DNA of 51,634 bases from Bacillus badius NBRC 15713 (lineage in GTDB: Bacteria; Bacillota; Bacilli; Bacillales; Domibacillaceae): contig NZ_BCVF01000030.1 in NCBI RefSeq assembly GCF_001591605.1, positions 1 through 51,634 on the forward strand, given 5' to 3'. The position numbers and the translations under genes are program-made. The notes under the pieces are model-generated. The model was not told the origin of the DNA. It did not search any database and saw only the letters and a program-made list of their open reading frames with translations. This document shows positions 18,110-25,715 of the stretch, piece by piece; positions within the stretch are counted from its first letter, which is position 1, and each line of letters begins with the position of its first letter.

Positions 18110-19672
18110 CTATGCTTGCTCTATTTCCATGACTGCCAGCTTTTTGCTTTCCAGATCATAAAGCTCTCTTCGCCTGTCTTTCACTGGTGTGACTGTACCG
18201 ATATTCCGGCTTCTTCGCAGCGTTTCCAAGTCGACCTCCCCAACGATGATGGTTTCAATGTTCGGGTTGCACTCACCGACCACGCCCTTTTCCGGAAAAG
18301 TGAAATCACATGGCGAAAAAATGCCTGATTGCGCGTACTGTACGTCCATATGAGGCACATGAGTTAAATTTCCGGCCGTACCCGCAATAACCGTGTACAC
18401 TTGGTTCTCAATGGCCCGTGCCTGCGAGCAATACCTGATTCTTAAATAGCCTTGCTGATCCTCTGTTGAGAAGGGAGTGAAAATAATTTGGGCTCCCTTA
18501 TCAGCAGCGATGCGCGCCAGCTCGGGAAATAAAATATCATAGCTGATTAACATTGAGATTTTCCCACAATCAGTATCAAACACATGGATATCATTGCCCG
18601 GCTGGATACCCCACCATTTGCGGTCATCGGCCGGGATATGAATTTGGCGCTGCCTGTCCACCGTACCATCGCGCCGGAACAAATAAGCAATGTTGTAAAT
18701 CGAATGATTCTCCTCTACAAAATGAGAGCCGCCAACAATATTGACGTTATACTTAATCGCAAGGTCCGTAAATGTCCGGATATATTGTTCTGTAAAACTG
18801 GTGAGCTTCTTTACCTGCAAGCTGGGGATATCCTCTCCGAGAAAGGATAAAAGCTGCATCGTAAAAGCCTCTGGAAAAACAGCAAAATCCGATCGGAAAT
18901 TGGCACTGGCGTCAATAAAGTATTCACACTGGCTCGCAAAATCCTCAAAGGAATGGATTTGCTTCATCATATATTGCACGACAGAAATTCTTACCGGGAA
19001 AGACCGTTTATAATGATGCTGAGCTTTCGGCAAATAGTCGACATTGTACCATTCCATTAATGTGGCGTTTTTCAACGACGCTTGATCATCCAATAAATAA
19101 TTAGCGTTCACCCTTTTCAGTACAAAGCCATTCATCATCTGAAAGGTGAGAACGGGATCGTACAGGTTTTGTTTCATTACTTCGTCTACATACTCCCTGG
19201 CCGTTAACCGATCCGCATGCTTGCTGTAATTAGGAATTCTTCCGCCGATGATAATGCTTTTTAAATTTCTTTCCCTGCACAGCTGCTTCCTTGCCTCATA
19301 CAGCCGCTGGCCTATTTTCATCCCCCGAAAATCCGGATGCACAGCCACATCAATCCCATATAAATGCAAGCCGTTCGGATCATGATTTCTTATAAATCCA
19401 TCATCTGTGATCTCATCAAAACTATGATCGTCATCATACTCTTCAAAATCCACAATCAAACTTGAACACGAACCGATAATTCGCCCGCCATACTCCACAC
19501 AAAACTGGCCTTCTGGGAATATTTTCAGATGGCTCTCTAAATGCTGCACTTCCCAAGGCTCCATTTGCGGAAAAGCAATCTTGGATAACTCGATAATTTC
19601 AGGAAAGTCATCTGATCGAATGTTGCGGACAATGATTTTCTTATCAAAGTTTGATAGTTTTTTACCTGGCAT
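18110..19672 (-). CDS. GNAT acetyltransferase-nitrilase fusion with degraded nitrilase triad
   Basis: 520 aa. The N-terminal GNAT domain (about 15-200) has the acetyl-CoA loop HPDFRGMKIGQRLYEARK. A carbon-nitrogen hydrolase domain spans about 225-510. Such fusions are known in Bacillus (YhcX type). In the nitrilase fold the Glu is kept (FPEAF, E268). The catalytic Lys position reads Gln (RQRQIHI, Q343) and the nucleophile Cys position reads Ser (LISYDILFPE, S377). The spacing 75 and 34 residues fits the family, so the alignment is sound. I infer a non-hydrolytic or altered domain next to a working acetyltransferase that might act on polyamines. The ATG at 19672 has AAAGGG about 11 nt upstream. 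It lies in the polyamine cluster with its own terminator. Confidence 0.88.
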   Translation of the reverse strand: MPGKKLSNFDKKIIVRNIRSDDFPEIIELSKIAFPQMEPWEVQHLESHLKIFPEGQFCVEYGGRIIGSCSSLIVDFEEYDDDHSFDEITDDGFIRNHDPNGLHLYGIDVAVHPDFRGMKIGQRLYEARKQLCRERNLKSIIIGGRIPNYSKHADRLTAREYVDEVMKQNLYDPVLTFQMMNGFVLKRVNANYLLDDQASLKNATLMEWYNVDYLPKAQHHYKRSFPVRISVVQYMMKQIHSFEDFASQCEYFIDASANFRSDFAVFPEAFTMQLLSFLGEDIPSLQVKKLTSFTEQYIRTFTDLAIKYNVNIVGGSHFVEENHSIYNIAYLFRRDGTVDRQRQIHIPADDRKWWGIQPGNDIHVFDTDCGKISMLISYDILFPELARIAADKGAQIIFTPFSTEDQQGYLRIRYCSQARAIENQVYTVIAGTAGNLTHVPHMDVQYAQSGIFSPCDFTFPEKGVVGECNPNIETIIVGEVDLETLRRSRNIGTVTPVKDRRRELYDLESKKLAVMEIEQA

Positions 19673-19764
19673 AGAAACCGCCCTTTCTTTTTAAACCGGG
19701 AGATAAGGCTGATGCTTCCGCCCGCACCCGGCTGCCTCCTTATGAATGAGTTTTGTTTGCAGTT

Positions 19765-19779
19765 GCAGAGCCTGTCCCA
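19765..19779 (-). promoter_or_regulatory. Weak -24/-12-like element ahead of the GNAT-nitrilase gene
   Basis: Minus strand TGGGAC, 5 nt, CTGCA. The GG and GC pairs have the sigma-54 spacing, but the -24 and -12 hexamers each deviate. No TTTCTC...GAGAAA palindrome lies nearby. It is kept as a candidate only. The rest of 19673-19901 holds nothing else I can support. Confidence 0.3.
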
Positions 19780-19901
19780 TTACGAATTGAACGGAACAGC
19801 GGTTTTGCCTACACTTCCTCATTCAATGCGTATGCCTCACTCTTTGACTTTATTCCAGCTTTTTTAGCACAAGGGCGTGCTCCTGCCAGGCGGACGAGGA
19901 A

Positions 19902-19949
19902 AGAAGAGGCTCCTTTTACAGATGTCTGCTGCAAAAAAGAGCCCCTTCT
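19902..19949 (-). terminator. Probable terminator after the aldehyde dehydrogenase
   Basis: Imperfect stem AGAAG-GGGCTC-TTTT / AAAA-GGAGCC-TCTTCT on the minus strand, about 27 nt past the stop of the dehydrogenase gene, followed by TTCTTT. Confidence 0.6.
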
Positions 19950-19975
19950 CATCTCTTATATTCTTCCAATCTCCA

Positions 19976-21496
19976 TTAGTCGGCAAACCAGCCTGTCGGC
20001 TCGACCTTTAATGTGTTAATAATTTGCTTGACCTCCGTATATTCCTCAAATCCGTACGTGCCGAGCTCCCTTCCGAGCCCGCTTTCTTTATAACCGCCCC
20101 AAGGCCCCTCCACCAGGTTTTGTTCATACGTATTAATCCATGTCACTCCAGCCCGGATGGATTTGGCCATCCGCTCAGCCTTGGCGCTATCCGATGTGAA
20201 AATTCCTGCGGCTAAACCATAAGGAGAATCATTGGCGAGGCCCAGCGCCTCTTCTTCTGTCTCAAAAGGAAGGACGCAGAGAACAGGACCAAAGATTTCT
20301 TCCCGGGCGACAGTTGCCTGCGGATCAACATCTATAAATATAGTCGGCTCGATAAAATAGCCTCTGTCACGTCCCTGATCCAGCAGGCGGCGGCCTCCAC
20401 AGGCAAGCTTGGCCCCTTCTTGGCGGCCAATGGCGATATACTTTTCTATTTTCTCCATGTGCTGCTTGCTGATGACCGGTCCCATTTGCGAAGCGGGATC
20501 GGCACCGTTACCGACACGGATTTTTTGAGCTGCTTCTGTTAAATCCTGTACGAAGCGGTCATAAATGCTCCTTTCTACCAGCAAACGGGAGCCAGCTGAA
20601 CACACCTGCCCAGAATTGTTAAAAATGGCAAATGCGGCATAATCTAAAGCGCTTTCATAATCAGCGTCGGCAAAAATGATATTCGGTGATTTTCCGCCCA
20701 ATTCGAGGGACACCTTTTTCAAGTTGCTTACTGCTTCCTTCATTATTCTTTTTCCGGTAACGGTACCGCCTGTAAAAGCAATCTTGTCTACTAGGGGGCT
20801 GGTCACAAGCGGGTGTCCGGCGCTCAGACCGGTCCCATTGATCAAATTTACAACTCCCTTCGGAAAGCCGGTTTCATCTATAAGCTCAAATAGGCGGATA
20901 GCGGTAAGCGGCGTGAGTTCCGAAGGCTTTAAGATACACGTGTTGCCGGCAGCAAGCGCTGGCGCCAGCTTCCAAGCGGCCATCAACAGCGGATAATTCC
21001 ACGGAATAATTTGTCCGCACACTCCGATCGGCTCTCTCACCACCCGGGAAACGAGGGGCGCTTCAGTCTCAAAGGTTTCTCCCGAAGGCTTCGTCGCCAA
21101 TCCCGAATAATACCGGAATGTTTTGACTGCCTCTGCCACATCCCCCCGGGCTTCCTTTAATGTTTTGCCGTTGTTGGCTGTTTCCATTTGGGCAAACTCT
21201 TCTTGATGCTCTTCAATTTTAGCGGCTAATTCCATCAAGAGGGCAGCCCGCTGATGGGCAGAGGCAGAGCGCCAGCTGCCTTGATCAAAGGCAGTTCGCG
21301 CCGCACGAATCGCTTTTTCAGTATCTTTTTCCGTGGCTGCCGCTGCTTCCGCAATCGTCTCGCCGGTAGCTGGATTAATAACGGGCATGGTTCCTCCATT
21401 AACCGGCTTGATCCATTCGCCGTTTATATATAACTTTCTGACATTCTCCTCATCCATCCACGCCCCGATTTTTATAGCTTTTTCGATTTGGCTCAT
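19976..21496 (-). CDS. Aldehyde dehydrogenase, probable 4-aminobutyraldehyde/aminoaldehyde type
   Basis: A 506-aa NAD(P)-dependent aldehyde dehydrogenase. The general base motif is LELGGKSPN, the nucleophile is the Cys of GQVCSAGSR, and the cofactor loop is FTGGTVTGK. It resembles the PuuC / betaine-aldehyde dehydrogenase branch. It follows the PatA-like aminotransferase gene by 122 bp on the same strand, so the natural substrate would be 4-aminobutyraldehyde, giving GABA. The ATG at 21496 has AAGGAG about 12 nt upstream. No own promoter was found in the gap, where CAGGCTG / CAGCCTG can pair, so co-transcription from the sigma-54 promoter at 23025 is likely. Exact substrate is inferred from context. 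Confidence 0.88.
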   Translation of the reverse strand: MSQIEKAIKIGAWMDEENVRKLYINGEWIKPVNGGTMPVINPATGETIAEAAAATEKDTEKAIRAARTAFDQGSWRSASAHQRAALLMELAAKIEEHQEEFAQMETANNGKTLKEARGDVAEAVKTFRYYSGLATKPSGETFETEAPLVSRVVREPIGVCGQIIPWNYPLLMAAWKLAPALAAGNTCILKPSELTPLTAIRLFELIDETGFPKGVVNLINGTGLSAGHPLVTSPLVDKIAFTGGTVTGKRIMKEAVSNLKKVSLELGGKSPNIIFADADYESALDYAAFAIFNNSGQVCSAGSRLLVERSIYDRFVQDLTEAAQKIRVGNGADPASQMGPVISKQHMEKIEKYIAIGRQEGAKLACGGRRLLDQGRDRGYFIEPTIFIDVDPQATVAREEIFGPVLCVLPFETEEEALGLANDSPYGLAAGIFTSDSAKAERMAKSIRAGVTWINTYEQNLVEGPWGGYKESGLGRELGTYGFEEYTEVKQIINTLKVEPTGWFAD

Positions 21497-21618
21497 TGCC
21501 TATCTGTCTCCTTCTTCCTTTATTTAAAACAAAGCCTCAGGCTGTGCTGCTTACCTCGTCAGGAAGCCCCCGCAATCAGCCTGATAGCAAGTTCTATGTT
21601 CCAAATAAGAGCGGTAAA

Positions 21619-22980
21619 TTAACTCGTCACCGCCGGCTTTTGGGCAAGGTGAGCCACATGCTTGTCAATTGCATCGATCACGGTATCTATCTGTTCGTAC
21701 GTAATAACAGCAGGCGGCTCAATGCGGATCACCGTTGCATTATTTAGCGTGCCTCCCACAAGGATCTGATCATTAAATAATCGTTTCGCCAGCTCAAAAC
21801 CGATTTCATTTGTCGCAAATTCCATTCCGATTAACAATCCTTTTCCGCGGACAGCAACCATGACCTCTGGATAGCGCTGTTGAATCTCAGCTAATTTTTC
21901 TAAAATATAGTCGCCTTTCTCCCGGGCTTGTTCAACAATATTCTCTTCTAAGATCGTTTTAATTCCAGCAATGGCTCCGGCGCAGCAAAGAGGATTTCCG
22001 CCAAATGTCGAAGAGCCAAGCAGGAATGGATTTTCCTCCATCTTCTTCCAGACATGGGGACGGGCGACCATGGCGGTAATCGGCATGACTCCGCCGCCGA
22101 AGGCCTTGCCAAGTGTCATAATATCCGGCACAACCTTCCAGTGATCAATGCCGAATAATGTACCTGTTCTCCCCATTCCGGTTTGAATTTCATCGACAAT
22201 CAATAAACAGCCATGTTCATCACATATCTCTCTTAACCTTGGAAAATAATCATCAGACGGAATGTTGATGCCGCCTTCTCCCTGAATCGGCTCTACGATG
22301 ATGCCGGCTACTTTTTCTCCTGTTGCTTCCAATTGTTTAATCGTATTTTCCATCGCCTCCGCGTCACCAAACGGCACATGGTGAAATCCTGGAACAAGCG
22401 GCAAATACGGTTCCCGGAATACTGCCTTGCCGGATGAAGAAAGAGCGCCAAACGTTTTTCCATGGAATCCATTGACAGTGGAAATAAAATGGGTTTTGCC
22501 TGTGGAAAGCCGGGCTAATTTAAGAGCCATTTCATTCGCCTCAGCCCCTGAGTTCGTGAAGTAGGTGTACTGCATGTCTCCTGGGGTAATGGCGGCTACA
22601 AGCTTCGATAAATAGCCGCGCAGCGGATCTACCAATTCCTGGCTGTGAAGAGCATATCGTTTTAATTGAGCCTCCACCGCCTTGACGACCTTCGGATGGC
22701 GATGCCCAAGCAAATAAACCCCATAGCCTCCGAGGCAATCAATAAACTCCCTGTTTTTCGTATCGCGGAAGATGGCTTTCTCATCCTCCCACTCAACAAA
22801 TGAAAAATCAGTAGAAGCCGCTTTCCGATGATTCAGGATCGCCTTGTTGACAAAATGGGTAAAGTTATAAATGGAGTCCTCGATAATCTGCTCTTTTTGC
22901 TCCTCACTCAGTGAATCACTCTCAATCAGTTCTAAAATCTCGGTCGCAATCTGAAGTGCTTCTTCATTTGATTTTCTCAT
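21619..22980 (-). CDS. patA: Putrescine aminotransferase (PatA/YgjG-like, class III PLP enzyme)
   Basis: 453 aa. It transfers an amino group from putrescine or a similar diamine to 2-oxoglutarate, giving 4-aminobutanal/1-pyrroline. It matches E. coli PatA along its length: FIDCLGGYGVYLLGHRHP, LHSQELVDPLRG, EPIQGEGG and TGMGRTGTLF. The PLP lysine is in LGKAFGGGVMP (K292). The frame opens at 22989, but that ATG directly abuts GAGGGG; the ATG at 22980 has a 9-nt spacing and is the better start. A near-perfect sigma-54 promoter lies about 45-60 bp upstream, with two palindromic enhancer-like sites beyond it. GABA or ornithine aminotransferase activity is the main alternative. Confidence 0.9.
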   Translation of the reverse strand: MRKSNEEALQIATEILELIESDSLSEEQKEQIIEDSIYNFTHFVNKAILNHRKAASTDFSFVEWEDEKAIFRDTKNREFIDCLGGYGVYLLGHRHPKVVKAVEAQLKRYALHSQELVDPLRGYLSKLVAAITPGDMQYTYFTNSGAEANEMALKLARLSTGKTHFISTVNGFHGKTFGALSSSGKAVFREPYLPLVPGFHHVPFGDAEAMENTIKQLEATGEKVAGIIVEPIQGEGGINIPSDDYFPRLREICDEHGCLLIVDEIQTGMGRTGTLFGIDHWKVVPDIMTLGKAFGGGVMPITAMVARPHVWKKMEENPFLLGSSTFGGNPLCCAGAIAGIKTILEENIVEQAREKGDYILEKLAEIQQRYPEVMVAVRGKGLLIGMEFATNEIGFELAKRLFNDQILVGGTLNNATVIRIEPPAVITYEQIDTVIDAIDKHVAHLAQKPAVTS

Positions 22981-23024
22981 CTTTTTCATCCCCTCATTAT
23001 ATGTTCATACCTTCCTCTCTATTA

Positions 23025-23042
23025 ATGCAACTGCTGTGCCAA
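23025..23042 (-). promoter_or_regulatory. Sigma-54 (-24/-12) promoter of patA
   Basis: Minus strand TTGGCAC (23042-23036), AGCAG, TTGCAT (23030-23025). All positions of the core consensus TGGCAC-N5-TTGCA are met. Initiation would fall near 23015, leaving a leader of about 35 nt. Confidence 0.92.
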
Positions 23043-23082
23043 CCTTCAAAGCAAGTAAAACCAGCGTTTTTCTTCTCCCTTC

Positions 23083-23100
23083 TTTCTCATATTCGAGAAA
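23083..23100. promoter_or_regulatory. Enhancer-like palindrome 1 upstream of patA
   Basis: TTTCTCATATTCGAGAAA: perfect 6-bp arms TTTCTC/GAGAAA around a 6-bp centre. It lies about 75 bp upstream of the predicted patA start point, a normal place for an enhancer-binding protein site. Confidence 0.65.
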
Positions 23101-23162
23101 CCTGCCGCATTTTTAATGACAACAGCCGAAAATTAGATTGCTTTTATGACGTTTTCTTCTTT

Positions 23163-23188
23163 TTTCTCATTTTCGAGAAATATTTCTC
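23163..23188. promoter_or_regulatory. Enhancer-like palindrome 2 upstream of patA, double site
   Basis: TTTCTCATTTTCGAGAAA (23163-23180) repeats site 1 exactly 80 bp further upstream. It overlaps a second perfect palindrome GAGAAATATTTCTC (23175-23188). Eighty bp is close to 7.6 helical turns. Confidence 0.65.
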
Positions 23189-23217
23189 AAAATTGATAAA
23201 CCGATTTATTCATTAAC

Positions 23218-23245
23218 AAAAAAAACTGCCCATATGCGGACAGTT
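23218..23245 (-). terminator. Intrinsic terminator of the nhaC-C45-oxidase operon
   Basis: Stem AACTGTCC / GGGCAGTT on the minus strand followed by a run of eight T, 8 nt past the oxidase stop. Confidence 0.85.
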
Positions 23246-23253
23246 ATGCTGTA

Positions 23254-24531
23254 TTAAAAAAGCTTATCGAGCAGCCGGTAATAATGCTTCATTACGCTAA
23301 CGGCTTTGGCGTGCTGGTGATAAAAAGGAATAGGAGTTAAAGCCGTTTTCTCCAGCGGATTTTTTCCTTCCCCCGTCTTCATGACATTAGCAGCAATTAA
23401 TTTTCCCATCAGCGTCGACATGGCTGCTCCATGCCCGGCATACCCAAAGGCGAAATGAGTGCCATCGTCCAGCTGGCCGATATAAGGCACCTTTTCTTTA
23501 GTAAACGCCACTTTTCCGCTCCATTGATACTCAATACGACACTCTTTTAAATCCGGAAATACCCGGATCATTCCGTCATGCAGCTGCGAAAACAGCTGTT
23601 TGGCCTCCCGCCGGCCGGCCGTTCTTCCTGAGCCGCCAAACGCCAAACGGTGATCGTCAGTTTTTCGAAAATAATACAGCAGGTTTTTCGTGTCATATAT
23701 CCCTCGGTTTTTCTTAATTAACCGCTTTAACAAATCAGGCGGCAGCGGCTCCGTCGCAATCATAATGCTTTCCACCGGGATCACTGATCGGCTGATTGCT
23801 GGGTGCAGATCGTCTGAATAAGCATTTGTCACAAGGACAATTTGATCGGCTGTTAGGCTGCCTTCAGTTGTGGTTACCTTAATTTTTCCATCGGGACGCC
23901 TGGCAAGTTGAAGAGCTTCTGTTTCTTCATAAATGATGCCTCCCTGCTCCTCTGCCAGATTAGCTAAAGCGAGCGCATAATTCAACGGATGAAAAATCGC
24001 GCTCTTGTCATCAATGCTGCCTCCTGTATAAAAAGAGCTGTCTAATTCCTGCTGCATCTCTTGCTTCCCGATAATTTTGACCTCGTAGCCGAAATCGCGC
24101 TGCAGAACATCTTGTTCCCTTTTTAACCACTCTACATGCGCCGGCTTATAGGCCGCTTGAAAATGCCCTTCTCGATGAAATCCGCATGAAATATTATTCT
24201 TTTTAACAATCTCCTCAATTAAATCAATCGAATCCAATGTCAGTTGCAGCATTTGCTTGGCCGTCGGCAGCCCGTATTTTTTTATCAGCTTGCTCATAGA
24301 AAGCACGTAGCCAGTCAGTATTTGCCCCCCATTTTTTCCGCTCGCCCCGCTTCCAATCCTTCCTTTTTCCAGAACAGCCGTTTCGTATCCCTGCTTCTGT
24401 AAATGATACGCTGCCGATAACCCCGAAAACCCCCCGCCAACGATTACCACTTCACATGTCTGGTCACCTACCAGCTTTTCCCGATGTTTTCTCCCTTTTT
24501 CAGTCGCTTCCCATAACGACAGTTGCTTCAC
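23254..24531 (-). CDS. FAD-dependent oxidoreductase, gamma-glutamylputrescine oxidase-like (PuuB family)
   Basis: 425 aa. The N-terminal Rossmann motif VVIVGGGFSGLSAAYHL binds FAD, followed by LEKGRIGSGASGKNGGQIL. The C-terminal DAO signature is YIGQLDDGTHFAFGYAGHG. It follows E. coli PuuB across its length, including an N-terminal extension of about 25 residues. PuuB oxidises gamma-glutamylputrescine to the aldehyde with O2. The GTG start at 24531 has AGGGG 6 nt upstream. It lies 24 bp after the C45 hydrolase gene and ends at a terminator. No PuuA-type glutamylpolyamine synthetase is in the window, so the acyl group on its substrate is uncertain; glycine/sarcosine oxidase activity is an alternative. 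Confidence 0.87.
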   Translation of the reverse strand: MKQLSLWEATEKGRKHREKLVGDQTCEVVIVGGGFSGLSAAYHLQKQGYETAVLEKGRIGSGASGKNGGQILTGYVLSMSKLIKKYGLPTAKQMLQLTLDSIDLIEEIVKKNNISCGFHREGHFQAAYKPAHVEWLKREQDVLQRDFGYEVKIIGKQEMQQELDSSFYTGGSIDDKSAIFHPLNYALALANLAEEQGGIIYEETEALQLARRPDGKIKVTTTEGSLTADQIVLVTNAYSDDLHPAISRSVIPVESIMIATEPLPPDLLKRLIKKNRGIYDTKNLLYYFRKTDDHRLAFGGSGRTAGRREAKQLFSQLHDGMIRVFPDLKECRIEYQWSGKVAFTKEKVPYIGQLDDGTHFAFGYAGHGAAMSTLMGKLIAANVMKTGEGKNPLEKTALTPIPFYHQHAKAVSVMKHYYRLLDKLF

Positions 24532-24555
24532 ACGCTTCCCCTTCCTTCTTTCCGC

Positions 24556-25644
24556 TCACCGTTCCGGCTGCATTTCTATATACGGCTCCTGTGAAGGCTT
24601 CCCGGCACAAACATACATTTTTTTTGATGAGAGATTCATAATAATTGAAAAAACAGTCTCCATTCGTCTGTGAGGAGGAAGCTTCTCATTGCTAAAGTGG
24701 TTGATAGAATCCGGAGAATTATATTGATCTGCCAGCCATTCTTTAAAGTTGGCCTCTTTCACTTTTGTATTTTGGCCCCTGTGCAGCCGTATCAGATCCT
24801 GTGCCCGTTTCATCCTTATCATGGAATCGGTCTCAATCGAATCATTCAGATCGGTGATATATGATTGGATCAACGGGGAACAAATATGGTTGGTGTGTAC
24901 AACAGAGCCGTCCGCGCTTTCCTCTACGTCCATCCCAGCAGGACTTACCTCCACGTTCATCACGAGGCCGTTTTCGTTTTCAGCTGACCCGATTAAAAAA
25001 TTTGCGGCAGAAGCGATAGCGCCTTTGTCTATTTTTAAAAGGGCTTCCGAATAAGTAAAAGAATTCAGCACACTCCTTAAGCCTACATGCACCGGAAGAC
25101 GGTCCGACTTTCTGTCCGTTAACAGCGCATTTAAACAAACACCAATGCCAGCGGAATTGCAGCCTATTTTTCCGATCATCCCGCCTTCTGTTATCATGCG
25201 GATCGACGGCTTGCCTTTCTGTTCTATTTCCGTGTACAGAAGACTTTTCGACTGGACCGGCTTCCAATCCCAGTTTTGTCCGATGATAATATCAGAAGAG
25301 ACCGGAGGCATGACCCCGATAGCTGTGCAGCCATCCGCAAACCGGGTATATTGGCCGGATAATGCGATTTCACTCCGGGCATTTAAAGTTAAAATATCCT
25401 CAAAATCCACGCCCGCTCCCGCAGCCACCCCTTCCATCTCCTCAATTAAATCACTGTCATGCCGGGAAATTGCCTCGATGTGCTTCAGCGCCAGCTCCCT
25501 TGCTTCTTTCCAGCGGATCTGGCTGTAGTCATAGAAAAGCGTTTCGTAGGTTTCCAGGCTGTTCAGCACTTCTCTTTTCCCTTCTGACCCATGTTTTCTG
25601 CCTATTTCCCGATAAGAGCCCTGCAAATAAATTTTTTTAATCAT
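24556..25644 (-). CDS. C45 family Ntn autoproteolytic acyltransferase/hydrolase
   Basis: 362 aa, matching the acyl-CoA:6-aminopenicillanate acyltransferase (C45) family of N-terminal nucleophile enzymes. The expected self-cleavage site is ADG-CTAIG, making C106 the new N-terminal nucleophile. Other family motifs are IIGQNWDWKP and GGMIGKIGCNSAGIGV. Members hydrolyse or form amide bonds on small molecules, including amino-acyl amines; penicillin synthesis is very unlikely here. It sits between nhaC (71 bp) and the PuuB-like oxidase (24 bp). I infer a deacylase acting on an acylated polyamine, acyl-GABA or a related product, in place of PuuD. The ATG at 25644 has GGTGATGAG just upstream. Confidence 0.87.
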   Translation of the reverse strand: MIKKIYLQGSYREIGRKHGSEGKREVLNSLETYETLFYDYSQIRWKEARELALKHIEAISRHDSDLIEEMEGVAAGAGVDFEDILTLNARSEIALSGQYTRFADGCTAIGVMPPVSSDIIIGQNWDWKPVQSKSLLYTEIEQKGKPSIRMITEGGMIGKIGCNSAGIGVCLNALLTDRKSDRLPVHVGLRSVLNSFTYSEALLKIDKGAIASAANFLIGSAENENGLVMNVEVSPAGMDVEESADGSVVHTNHICSPLIQSYITDLNDSIETDSMIRMKRAQDLIRLHRGQNTKVKEANFKEWLADQYNSPDSINHFSNEKLPPHRRMETVFSIIMNLSSKKMYVCAGKPSQEPYIEMQPER

Positions 25645-25715
25645 CTCATCACCGCTAACTAAATATTCTAAAAATTAAAATCAATCATCGTGCCGCTTAC
25701 TATTTATTAGATGAA

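Noticed and set aside
24556-25644. Penicillin acyltransferase as the function of the C45 gene
   Set aside because: Family name only; no beta-lactam biosynthesis gene is nearby and the neighbours point to amine metabolism.
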